The position numbers and the translations under genes are program-made. DNA of 59,003 nt, from the NCBI GenBank assembly GCA_001630475.1, contig KV419470.1, positions 1-59,003 of the forward strand, read 5' to 3'. Below, piece after piece: positions 36,603 to 47,208 of this stretch. Below the pieces are notes generated by a model that saw only the letters and a program-made list of their open reading frames with translations, was not told the DNA's origin and did not search any database. Within the stretch, counting starts at the first letter, position 1, and each line of letters opens with the position of its first letter. The DNA is from Sistotremastrum niveocremeum HHB9708. Lineage: Eukaryota > Basidiomycota > Agaricomycetes > Sistotremastrales > Sistotremastraceae.

Positions 36603-37759
36603 TCACTATTCTCGCAACTTCAGAGAAACGCTTCACTGGATCGAGACCGTTGATGTAGTCTAGAGCTCCTACAGAGCATAAGCAAAGATTCAACCCTTCT
36701 AAGACGATCTCACCTCCTGAGAGAACGGTAAATCGGTGACGACGATTTGGACGAGCGAAACCTATCAGTTGAGAAATATTCGGATGCCTGACGAAGCACT
36801 TAGCTGAGAGCGATACATATAAGTCAAGGACGTACCACAGGCTTCGCAAACGGGCTAATTCCGCCTGATAACCGCTCTCAACAAGATCTTCTGTCTTTCC
36901 CTTTTCAAAGTTACGAACGATAATACGTTCGCCTTGTAGATGACCCGTCGATACTTGGACACAGTATGTGGAGCCAATAAATGTCCCTATAATTCTCTCT
37001 AGCCGTATCTCATGGATAGCTAGAAGTCGATGCTTCGTACGATGAATAGTGAGATTTGTGGGAAACTTTTAAGCTCTCACCATGCCGTCCTCCGTTGTCG
37101 TATGGGAAGGCTGGATGATAGAAGATTCGAGTTTCTTAGGTAAATCTTCAATTTTGCGATGTATAGACATGGCATTCTCAAACTATTAACAAATAAGATA
37201 ACATCGAATCGAGCACCACCTATAATACTTACGTCGAATTGCCTCCAAGCATCGTGGAGACGGAGTTCACAGCGTTTCAGTTCGGCTGCAGCCGCTCGAT
37301 GGGTGAGCTGGAAAAGGCCCCGATGGTCGAGTTGGCGTTGTAGCAAACCCTTGATGTCCGAAAAAATCCTGATTCTTGTTGAATGATAGATAATCAGATT
37401 AGAAATTTCCATCCTTACTGTTGAATATCAAGTATTCGTCTTATCATATCGTCTGACAAGGTGATGGTGTCATCCAGACTTTGGTTCATCATGATGACGA
37501 AGTTGCCAATTCGAACTGCCATCTCGAGAGCAACATCCTTATTATGTCTGGCTTTCTATTGTCTCCGCAGTTAACCCATGAGAATATCATCTTGGAAGCA
37601 GAAGCTTACATGAGCGGACTCAATAATGGTCAAAGCAATCCCGGCAAGTCCACTTAAAAGTCCTCCAACTCCAGGTACCATATCACCAACGCCTTGCAAT
37701 ACTTGAAGGGCGGTCTTGACAATATCGACATCATCGTCTCCAAGACTTCCCAATGGCAT

Positions 37760-39080
37760 ATTGTGCGGGGGTCGAACGATCCGCACTGAGAAGCGGAGAA
37801 ACGTCTAACGGGGGTGCTTGCGACCTATCACGATAAACGAGTGGCTACGGATATATAGGGTATTATCGTGGCTGTGTAAGAAGCCGCCGCTATCGTTCAG
37901 ATAAGCCTGGGAGACACGATCAGGACAGCTTTGAGATTTAAGCACTTAGCCTCAATTATAACAAGAATTTCCCTTCGCCGATGGACTGAAGAGTGCATAT
38001 CGCCCTATATATTCGAAAGAAATGATCCAGGCCGCGGTTTTCATGCCCGTTTCCTACCAACCTGCCCACCAGTGATGGATCGTGCAATTTCACTCAATAT
38101 CTTTTCGACTATAGTTTCCAGTAATGTTACCGCTCCGCTGGAAGGATTCACTGATAAGATTGATGATTGGTTGATAAGAGTCGATCTAGACCGTATCAGG
38201 TTGCTTATCACGGATGAGCGAGGAGGTCGTCGCGGTTGGTTCACCAATGGAAGGACCTGATTGTGAGAGAGTCGATTGCCATTTACAGTGGAAAGACTCG
38301 AAACACTTCCGAATGCGCTGAGAGTCGGTAGCGCCACCTCCTTTGTTGGTGCAATGATGTCTGAGATGCGATTCCGTATCAAAAGGTTTGATTCCCAAAA
38401 CTCGCTGTATATAGATATGAGATTAAGAAAATCGTGGAAGAAGGTCAGAACCTACATCTGTCGAGGCGTTCCGCACCTGAGGATTTTCTAGAGTTGAATG
38501 GTGTTACCAGCTTTGGCGTATTCCAGATGCCTTACGATAAGGATGAAATGGCGTGGGGAGATACCGCACCTTTCCAAAAGAGTGCGAAATGAGCGCTGCT
38601 CGATATCAGTTAAGTTACCAGTCGCGTGAATAATAGTTACTCAATCCCGAACTTCGGGCGCTTGCCTCATTACCTTCTGAAAGAATATACTCATCCATGG
38701 GAATAGCGAATCCATGTCCTTGTCGTACTCACAAGACCGAAGCGTGTCGAATGGATACGTACCGTGATTTCGTGAGTGAAGCGAGCCGTACATGGCTGGA
38801 ATATCTTTGCAACTCATTGGCTAATAGCGACAGTATGATCTCCGGTTCATTTCGTCTTCCAGAACACACTTGAATCGAGCATTTCGTTGCTGTTTTTATC
38901 CCGGCCCGCTGGATCCAATTGAAGCTCTGTGTTTTCGGCCGGTTATGTCGACGGCAGTTCCTGGGTTACGGGTTACGCAAAACATAATAGCACTGGTTGA
39001 CAAAAGCAAGGATAAAGGGCTTTAATTTATTCCAACCAGACCATTGGAATAATTCTGGGTTCTATGAGACCATCGCTGAA
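37760..39080. other. Intergenic, upstream of the pseudokinase gene
   Basis: Holds the pseudokinase promoter. A minus-strand frame at 38041-38382 (ending near VTLLETIVEKILSEIARSIT) has an amphipathic look but no start or splice context I trust. No repeat was found. Confidence 0.4.
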
Positions 39081-39290
39081 ATGTCGACAGTTGATCAGCA
39101 TGAGGATTCGGGATTCGAGCTCGAGTCACAGACAGCAGACGCTTTGCAGGCGCTCACATCAAGTTCCGAGTCGTCCGAGTCGGGTAAACACGTTCAAGCC
39201 GATGACGTGAATTATCCGAAAACGGTATTTCCGGAGCGGCTTCTCACGGACTTGGTAAGCGTACTGAGGGCGATAGCAACAGGTTGAGTC
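39081..39290 (+). CDS. Hypothetical acidic protein upstream of MFS copy B
   Basis: ATG at 39081 reads MSTVDQHEDSGFELESQTAD and then ALQALTSSSESSESGK, ending near PKTVFPERLLTDL at a GTAAGC donor. A CAACAG acceptor 36 nt later would continue VESASAAPFDAMLFLKVPLR, but that reading runs into the MFS start region at 39507 and cannot be terminated convincingly. It may be a small gene, an upstream frame in the MFS leader, or chance. No family recognised. Confidence 0.25.
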
Positions 39291-39506
39291 AGCAAGTGCA
39301 GCTCCTTTCGATGCCATGCTATTCCTCAAAGTTCCACTTCGGAATGAAGACGCCATGTTCGGATTACAAATTTCTTCACTAAGCAATGACTTGGATTGTC
39401 TATCACTTCAGAGATGGCAGATAAAAGCGGCCCATTCGAGTCGACCAACATCATCCCCTCTCCGCTTTTCCCTTGCAGTTGCCTCCCCTCATTCCACCAG
39501 ATTTCA

Positions 39507-41428
39507 ATGTCTGCTCCCGCCATCCAAGGCTCAGAGTCCGAGCTCAAATACGGCGTCCCCTTCTCTGAGTCTCCTACCCTCGTAGAGACTTCAGCGCCTT
39601 CGAAACCGGCCGAGACCTCGAATTTACTGAGGATCTTCCTACTGCTTCTGTTCTGTTTGGCCCAATTTCTCGATGTGTTTAATATTTCGGCCCTATTTTC
39701 ATCGCTCCCCGTCATCACCTCGGAACTAGACATGACTTCGGGACAAGCCATATGGGTGATCAGCGCCTACCAATTGACGTTCGCCGCGTTCCTGCTTCTC
39801 GTCAGTTGGTCCTTGAATCTCGCCGGTTAAGATTCTTACCTTTCTTATAGAGCGGAAGATTGAGCGACGTGTATAATCCTAGTAAGTATCCTCGATATGC
39901 TATATCTGCCGACAAGCTAATCCTTATGCAGAATATTCGTTTGTTGGTGGAACGGCTTTCCTCGGTGTTCTTTCTCTCGGTGCTGGATTTACGCGCCAGA
40001 AAATAGGCCTTATCGTCCTTCGAGGCATCAGCGGCTTAGCTGGTGCCATGACGATCCCAGCTTCTTTGAACTTGATAGTCCATCTATTCCCTGAAGAGAA
40101 GGAGCAGGCTCGTGCCATTGGAGTGTTCGGAAGCTCAGGGGCAGCGGGCAATAGTAAGTCTCCATTGGTAGCCGTGACTTAAGTCCATGATCTGACTTTT
40201 CCCAATCAGTGCTTGGGCTGATCATTGGTGCGCTTCTTGTGCAATACGCATCGTGGCCTTGGGTCTTCTGGTTCGCGACGATCATTATTCTCCCCATCTC
40301 CGTTCTCTGCATATTCCTTATTCCCACGAAGATGGCCGAACCTGAACCCGTCATCAAGAACGGTGAAATCGTGAAAGTCGAAAAGGCGAAAGGCTTGGAC
40401 ATTATTGGAGTCGCCATTCTCACAGCGGCTCTAATATTATTGATCTTCGGCGTCACTAGCGGGACGACTTCAGGCTGGGGCACCGCGATCGTCCTCGCAC
40501 CCCTATTCATTTCAGTCGCCTTATTCGCCTTGTTCTTCTGGTATGAGACTCGCATTCCGGAGGAGAATGCAGCACTGTAAGTCCTTTCCCTATCTTCGGT
40601 ATGCAATTTCGACTCTAATTCCGCTCTTCTAGACCTCCTAGCGTCTGGTTTTATCCTAACTTCGCCGTCTTATTTGCGGTCGCGCTGTTCCCATATCTCT
40701 GGTGGACTGCGGGCTTCTATCTGTTCACGTCTTACTGGCAAGACATCATCGGATGGCAGCCGATCATTTCCGCTATTCACTTGTATGTCTTCATTCCCGA
40801 GTCATTTTGAATCCGACGCTGACTACGTGTTAACAGCCTTCCCATCGGAATGGTAGCTCTACCTGCCATGCCCTTCGCGGGCAACATCTCTCGCTACTTT
40901 GGTCTCAAGCGCACCATTCTATTCGGATTAGTACTTACGCTGATCTCAACCGGGCTTCAAACCCTGGGCGCCAATAAATCTCACTACTGGCCGATCATCT
41001 TCCCCGCGTTCATCATCGGCACTTTCGGCACGACATTAGCATACGCTAATACTAGCATTGCTATGTTCCACAATACTCCCGCGAGGATGGCCGGTACCGT
41101 CGGTGCAATATTCAACTCTGCTCTGCAGGTTGGCGCTGCTATCGGCATATCAGCCGTGACTTCTATTGAAAGCAGCGTTGAAGCAAGGTCACCTGGCGGC
41201 GCTGCGAGCTTCAAGGGACGAGAGGCGGGATTTTGGTTCGCCTTTGCGATTGTCGGGGTTGAACTTCTTGCTGTCTTGATTTTCTTTAGAGACGAAAAGA
41301 AGCACAACGATGAACGTCAGTCGGTGGATGCGTCGACCACCTCTTCTTTGGACATCTCCAAGGCTAGCTCATTGGATTTGGAGAAGAACACCGTTCCTCT
41401 TTCTACGACTCCGACGTTATCTGCTTAG
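39507..41428 (+). CDS. MFS transporter, DHA2-like, copy B
   Basis: Paralogue of the transporter at 3996-5914. The ATG at 39507 was chosen by alignment of the N-tail; the open frame extends further upstream. TM1 reads FLLLLFCLAQFLDVFNISAL. The short motif-A exon gives SGRLSDVYNP. Then come SFVGGTAFLGVLSLGAGFTR, VLRGISGLAGAMTIPASLNL, LGLIIGALLVQYASWPWVFW, ILLIFGVTSGTTSGW, NFAVLFAVALFPYLWWTAGF and GTVGAIFNSALQVGAAIGIS. The Ser/Thr-rich C-tail ends TTPTLSA. All exons join in frame and roughly 14 helices are present. Compared with copy A it lacks one intron in the GLAG/GLG region. Substrate unknown. It sits 435 bp upstream of F-box copy B in the same direction, repeating the copy A arrangement. 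Confidence 0.88.
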
Positions 41429-41789
41429 ACTCAATAGACGAAACATCCATCGATTTCATTGTATTTTTAGATTTTTGATCGTAACTTCCTCCGCATAGCA
41501 TAACATCTTCATCTAAAAGGTAGACGAGCTTCTGTTCATTGTTCTCTTCCATCATAGAATTTTAAACTATTGTACAAATAGAAGCACTAATCATTGGCGA
41601 TCATTGATTTTTCTCTGCTTCCATAATGGAATATGTCCAATAGTCAAAGCTTCTGAAATATGGGATCAAAATTTGACAGCCAGGCATCTGCAAAGGGTCG
41701 ACAGAGATCTATCTAAAGATTGGCTCCGGGCCATAACTGACTTGTTCTCTGCCTCCTGCAGCGTAATGACTTCACGATCCCGATTCGAC

Positions 41790-41803
41790 TTACGTAATCG
41801 TGA
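41790..41803 (+). promoter_or_regulatory. Conserved TTACGTAA site, F-box copy B
   Basis: TTACGTAATCGTGA ends 60 bp before the ATG of copy B and is identical to the motif in the same place before copy C, although surrounding bases have diverged. TTACGTAA is a palindromic site of the type bound by Yap/AP-1-like bZIP factors. Function is inferred only from conservation and palindromy. Confidence 0.45.
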
Positions 41804-41863
41804 TCGACTCAACCTCCACGTCAGTCTTTCTTCTCGCACACTTTGCCTCTAGTATCTGGGAAC

Positions 41864-43437
41864 ATGCCAATTTTTTCTCGTCTTCCTCCGGAGATTCTGC
41901 TGCACATCTTGAGGGATGCGTTCCTGAGAGAAATCGTCAACTTTGGCTAGGTGCGAAAGTCGTTTTCGTTCATTCGATTCATCCATCTTAGGACTTGACC
42001 CAGACTTCAAGGCGACTGTACCGCTTGGTCAAGAATGAGCGCATTGTCTGGAGGAATGCCACAGATACCGAATACCTTCCTCTCCCTACCGGTCACACAA
42101 TCCAGACGGTACCAGTCGAACTTTTGTTCCCGATAGCACTGCGAGCCTGCAGCATCGCCATAGCGTTCCGGCAACCGATAATAATCCCCAAGAGATACGC
42201 TCCCATCGCACCTCTAAGTATCGGAGATGATGAAATGCCATATAATGTGGAGATTCCGGGAGGCCGCTGGACGATGTATAGTACTGAAAGCGGTATTCGA
42301 TTTGATGACTCCTCCAAACCCCCGCTCGAGAACGATACCATTATCTCTGATGGGAGGTTGTTTCGTAATGCCATGGGGACTATGGGAGAAGGAGTGGTTC
42401 GTTGTATTCAACCAATCAGCACTGACTGGGATCCCCCATGGTAAGTGACTTCTCAGAGTGTTCGGAATGGCCTCATTGGATTAACAGTAGTATCGCCCCG
42501 GGATCTGGTCACGCTATCGACATCTATTTTCCCATCGGGAACATCGGAGACTCGAAGACTGAGCAAACGCCCAAAATCCACTCGCCTCCGATCCCTATTC
42601 CTGAGATCAACGTGACTGGTGTATCAGATATGATGGGGCCTTTGATTCTTTCAGTTGGTGCAAAGACCTTTGACTTCCTCCATTTGTGCGACATCGATGC
42701 TCGTACTGGATTTGTGTTGAACTTCACGGGTCACAACAAGGTATTCATCATTCTGACATTCCCTCGGACTCAGCTTATCATGTACATAGAGGTGGTTTCA
42801 AATAATTAATGCGCAATTTCAACCCGCTCGGCGAAAAGTTGTTCTAGATGTCTTTCTACCTGGCATCATTGACGCCTATGATTTTGCCGTATGGGTATTC
42901 GACATCCCTGAAATGCCTCCTTCTGATGCCGCAAACGCGTCGACTGCGTTGGAATTTCACTGGATTCACAAAACCATTCATATCCAACCCGTTTCCCAAT
43001 ATATCCAGCCTCTCGAATGGAACGTAGACAGTTCCGAACCGTCAGAATTTCCCGACACGCATGTTTGCGTTCACGACTTCATAATTCAATGTCCCCAGTT
43101 TCCCGGCAGCCTCGCGATGATAGTCGTATGTCTGACAGCTGACGACCGATTGCAGGCGGTATGCTTGGGTTTGTTCGATCGTCCAACTCAATTTGGTCCC
43201 TTCAAGGGACGCGTCATTGGAGCTACATGCGTTGCTGACAATCATCTGCGAATTGTTTGTACTGATCCAGCTAAAAAACGACTCTTCCAAAAAACATTCG
43301 AGATTCCCGGTGGAGCGGATTTGAAAGGAGAGTCGATGATCACGAGGGTCGATCTTGTACATGGACAGGTTTCTCTGCTCAGACGTAAAGGTCGTGCCTT
43401 CTTGGATATCGTGCCTTGTTTTGTTATACAGTATTGA
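41864..43437 (+). pseudogene. F-box protein, copy B, premature stop in F-box
   Basis: Exon 1 begins MPIFSRLPPEILLHILRDAF at 41864 and ends LREIVNFG followed by TAG at 41948-41950, immediately before the GTGCGA donor. Copy C has CAG (Gln) at this point, so this is a C-to-T nonsense change inside the F-box. Exon 2 (TSRRLYRLVKNERIVWRNAT), exon 3 (GHAIDIYFPIGNIGD; PPIPIPEINVTG) and exon 4 (VVLDVFLPG; YDFAVWVFDIPEMPP; IPGGADLKGESMITRVDLVH) are all open, ending VPCFVIQY. A weaker GTCAAC donor nine bases upstream of the TAG would skip the stop and keep frame, so rescue by alternative splicing is conceivable. Otherwise truncated to 28 residues. Confidence 0.75.
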
Positions 43438-44278
43438 AACTGGTGTTTATCGCCACTTGTACTACTAGTAATGAAATGTAGTCAAACTATCACAATGAAT
43501 TTGCATGGCTTCTGGCGGGTTGGGTTATTCAGCGGGCGTTCAAGTCTTCGAGAGAATATTCTGCACCTTGTTCTGCATCGTCTCCTTCTATCCCATACTT
43601 GCACAATAGCGTGTCTTTCGATAACTATACTTCTTCAGCTCCACCTTTACCCGACAACTAGAGCCTTCATTGGGCTAGACCTATATTGAAGTTTTGTACG
43701 GACGTGGATCAGCGACATTCGACTGCGGAACGCTTTCCTCAATTGGTTTGATCAAGAAAAGAACACCGCTGAATTCTCCATCGAACATCAGAACGCGAGA
43801 GAAACTAAACCGCTGAACCCTTTGTCTCAGGTTCATGAACGATCGAAAATTTTAGTAGCTTGACGCCGTCAGACCTTTTGTTGTGGTGCTATGTAATTCG
43901 AGCAATCACTAGGTCAGACTCCTTCAAACGTCTTAGAAGCTTGCTTGGAAGCTTTCGACACGTTGTGTCACACGTTATCCAGCTATGTACTGCACGCTAT
44001 AACCTGTAAAAAGTGGGCTGTGGTTGTAGAATAAGCAAGAGAAAAGAAAAACGTCAGATATGCTTGCAGATATATCTGTTTGAATTCGTGCCTTTCCGGA
44101 ACTCAACTATTTAGCGCAAAGGATTCTAGAGTAATATGCCGCTAACCAAAGCTTGGACGGCCGAGGTTTTGCCGTTTTGCCAAGGATCGACTGCTATATG
44201 ATTAGCATCGGACCATAACTGACTGTGACTCTGTTTTCTGACTCTCGCTGCATGATGATTTCACGGCGCTGGATGAGA
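43438..44278. other. Spacer between tandem F-box units
   Basis: Holds the 3' flank of copy B and the upstream part of the second unit; much of it can be aligned with 45.93-46.43 kb and 41.6-41.79 kb. No gene. Confidence 0.5.
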
Positions 44279-44292
44279 TTACGTAATCGTGA
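44279..44292 (+). promoter_or_regulatory. Conserved TTACGTAA site, F-box copy C
   Basis: Same 14-mer as at 41790-41803, 57 bp before the position corresponding to the copy B start codon. Its persistence in a copy whose ATG is lost is consistent with recent duplication. Confidence 0.45.
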
Positions 44293-44349
44293 ACAACTCA
44301 ACGTCCACGTCGACATTTCTTCGCTCAAACTCTTTGCGTTTTCGAAATC

Positions 44350-45929
44350 AGGCCGCCCTTTTCGCTTCTTCCTCCGGAAATTCTGTTACATATATTGAAG
44401 CGCGAGTGCTTAAGAGAAATCGTTGACTTTGGCCAGGTGCAGAGGTCGTTAGCTGATGCATGATCAACTGATCTTAAGGCTTAGCCCAGACTTCGAGACG
44501 ATTGTACAGCTTGGTCAAGAATGAGCGTATTGTTTGGAAAAATGCAAAGGATGCTGAATACCTTCCTCTTCCTACCGGTCATACTATCCACACGGTCCCT
44601 GTCGAACTTCTGTTCCCGATAGCACTGCGAGCCTGCAGCATCGCTATCGCACTCCAGCAGCCAATAGTCATCCCCAAAAGATTCGCTCCCGTCGCACCTT
44701 TGAATATTGAAAGAGACGAGATGCCATATAATCTGGAGATTCCGGGCGGCCGCTGGACAATGTATAACACTGAAAGCGGTATTCGATTCTATGACTCCTC
44801 CGAAACTCCGCTCGAGAACGATACCATTATCTCTGATGGGAGGTTGGCTCGCAGTGCTATAGGGACGGTGGGAGGAGGAATTGTTCGGTGTCTTCAAGCA
44901 ATTTGCACTGACAGCAATCCACCATAGTAAGTGAGTCCTGGAATAGTTCGCCTCGGTCTAATCGGATGAACGCCAGTGTGCCTCTCGGATCGAGTTATGT
45001 TATCGATATACAGTTCGCAGTTGAGAACACTGAAAACTGCTCAGCCAATCAAGCTCCTCAAATCAATTCGGTCCCCATTCCTATCCCACGAATTAATGGT
45101 CCCGACGTGAGCGACATCATGGGGTCTTTAATTCTATCAATTGGTGAACAGAGCTATGATTTTCTCTATCTGTGCAACGTTGAGTCTCGGACTGGACTTA
45201 TATTAAGGTTTACTGGTCACAACAAGGTGGAGGTTCAATGACGCTCTCTTCGAATGCCGCTCATCATTTGTCCAGAGCTGGTACCAGATAAAATGTGCAC
45301 AGTTTCTCCCATCTTTGCGGAAGGTTCTCTTGAATATCCAGTTACCGGAAAATCATGGCGGTTATGATTATGATTTCGCTGTATGGGTGTTTGATATTCC
45401 TGAAGTTCCCTCCCCAAACGCTTCGGAGTCGTCAACTACATCTGAATTTCTCTGGATGGACCAAATGCTCCATATTCAAAGCGATCATCAGTACATCGAG
45501 CCGCTCGATTGGGATGGAGACAACCCTGATCCGTCAGAAATGCCTGACTCGTATGTCGGCGTCGACGAGTTCATTCTTCGATGTCCCCAATTTCCTGAAG
45601 CCTTCGCAATGAGTGTCGTGTGTCTAACACCTGAGGATAAATTGGAGGCGGTTTTTCTGGGGTTGTTCGATCGTGCGCCTGAATATTGTCCCTATGGGGG
45701 ACGGATTATCGGAACTAGAAGCGTCTCCGAAAATCGTTTGCACGTTGTTTGTACTGATCCCCTCAGACGAAAACTACTGGAGAAAACGTTCGAGATCCCC
45801 GGTGGAGCGGATTTGGAAGGAGAGTCGATGATCACGAGAGTCGATCTTGTACATGGACAGGTTGCTCTGCTCAGACGTAAGGGTCGCGGCGTGCTAGATA
45901 CCGTTCCTTGTTTCGTCTTACAGTATTGA
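44350..45929 (+). pseudogene. F-box protein, copy C, start codon lost
   Basis: At 44350-44352 the codon aligned with the copy B ATG is AGG. The frame upstream is open to a TGA at 44290-44292 but holds no ATG. From there exon 1 reads RPPFSLLPPEILLHILKREC and ends IVDFGQ at a GTGCAG donor (44437). Exon 2 starts TSRRLYSLVKNERIVWKNAK and keeps the family blocks (TVPVELLFPIALRACSIAIA; IPGGRWTMYNTESGIRFYDS). Exon 3 gives VIDIQFAVENTEN and SVPIPIPRINGPDVSDIMGS. Exon 4 gives KVLLNIQLPENHGG, FAVWVFDIPEVPSP and IPGGADLEGESMITRVDLVH, ending VPCFVLQY. No internal stop was found, so initiation at an upstream exon or a downstream ATG in exon 2 (losing the box) remains possible. Confidence 0.72.
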
Positions 45930-47208
45930 AGCTCGTGTTCGCGGCACGTTCTAGGAATAAAATGTCATGATTCGAAACCATCTCAACAAGGCATCCATAT
46001 CGCTTTGCCAGGTTTATTGAATTTACTCCACTTCGTCAGATTTTCGGGTTCTCGATAGATACGTACGAGAAGTCGCGAGGCATGTCTTTCGTTACCTACA
46101 CTTCCACACTTAGACCTTTTACGATGCAGAAGTCTCGATTTTTTGCTGTAGGAAGTACTCGAGTGCGGAATAATTTCCGCAATTGGCTTGATTGAAAGAC
46201 GAACGTCTGTGAATTCTCTTTAGAAGATCAGAAAGGTCGATGAGCGGATTTAACAGATTGGCAACTTTATATGGTATAAATAAGTTGACCCGTCATGTCA
46301 TGGTCGTGAATGATTCGAGGGAATTCTAGTAGCACAACGCTCTCAGACTTTGGTGTTGGGTAGTTATATAGTTATCGCAAGTCCTTAGACAACGTGCTGG
46401 AAGCCTTTGACTCACAGTATGCTGTTATTTGACGCTACAGACGGAAACAAATTGATCCTGGGCGAACTGAGAGCTCACGAAACGATATGGTACAATACTG
46501 GGGCCCTTCACTTGGCCCTTCAGGAACTGAGACAGTGACATCGGCGGGACGAAATGAAGTCGTGCGAGCACATCCATGTGGATGAGCCCTGACGAACCCC
46601 AATGTCCCTGAGCTCGGAACCAATCTGTTCGGCCGAAGGTTTCGGCACCGCACAAAGTCTATCTGGAAAAGGCAAGGACTGGGGGATTGGAAGCACTGAA
46701 GAGACATGAATCCGAGTCTGCCTTCGACCTTTGAAATCTGAAGCGTGTTTGATAAAAGTGGATGTCCCTCAAAAGGAATTACATGGAGAACACGCGTGAG
46801 CGGTGTGAAAACCCCGGATCATATCGCTAGGATACGGCCTCCCACAGGACTCCCAAGAATAGCCGAAGGCTCACACTCGGCGACCGAATTTTCCGAAACA
46901 AAGCTGGATTTCAGCGCATCCTACAACGCAGAAAGTCAGTTGTCGATACAGAAATACGTGTTGTAGTTGAAGAGACTCGTGAAATGAAGTAATTCATGGA
47001 TCGGTGATCTAAGCTTTTGACTTCGGCATCTCGGCTCGGTCTTCCGAGATCATTTCCCCGAAAACACGTGTCAGCGCTAATCATATACAAGGAACAAGCC
47101 TCGATTCGAGCTCATTTTTTCGATCCCTCGTTCGACTATTCGCTTCGCTTTGCTCACCCCAATCCGCTCTTTGGCCAGGCCCTTTCACTCTTTTCTCCCC
47201 CAGCCGTC
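45930..47208. other. Intergenic after the F-box cluster
   Basis: The first 500 bases repeat the 3' flank seen after copy B. Two overlapping minus-strand frames at 46425-46707 have no recognisable content. The end of the segment is T/C-rich and looks like the leader of the next gene. Confidence 0.45.

Larger units (their letters stand above)
31753..37759 (-). pseudogene. MLKL-like pseudokinase gene split by an insertion
   Basis: Intron-rich gene read from ATG 37759 to TAA 31753-31755. The N-terminus (DDVDIVKTALQVLQGVGDMV, then PGVGGLLSGLAGIALTIIES) and next exons (KDVALEMAVRIGNFVIMMNQ; AAAAELKRCELRLHDAWRQF) resemble the four-helix MLKL-type domain found in basidiomycete kinases and NLRs. A linker leads to a kinase-like fold: RLERIIGTFIGSTYCVQVS (Gly loop), RIIVRNFEKGK where an AIK-type Lys would lie (Arg here), and FVRHPNISQLIGFARPNRRH. 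After ALDYINGLDPVKRFSEVARI the gene is interrupted by the 3.3-kb element. The C-lobe resumes with TALVYLMSMDTSW, DILLHPQNLNVTVGALGLLN (ALG in place of DFG, no HRD seen), HLPTLYIEGLNRYIQGDQVG and PPTPWGFWSADPDLGD. The last exon ends KWYKRIHTIF. The catalytic residues look absent, hence pseudokinase. Whether a functional transcript survives the insertion is unknown. Confidence 0.68.
41600..46430 (+). repeat. Tandem duplication of an F-box gene unit
   Basis: Two direct copies, about 41.6-44.0 kb and 44.08-46.43 kb. Each contains an upstream region with CCATAACTGACT and TTACGTAATCGTGA, a four-exon F-box gene, and a 3' flank with CAATTGG(T/C)TTGAT, CTCAGAC/GTCAGAC blocks and TTCGA(C/G)... elements in the same order. 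Coding similarity is highest in the last exon. A third, older and inverted relative is at 816-2414. Confidence 0.75.

Noticed and set aside
46425-46707. Minus-strand frames whose end (FRELSVRPGSICFRL) vaguely recalls the F-box protein C-terminus
   Set aside because: No further alignment with the F-box family and opposite orientation; treated as chance.
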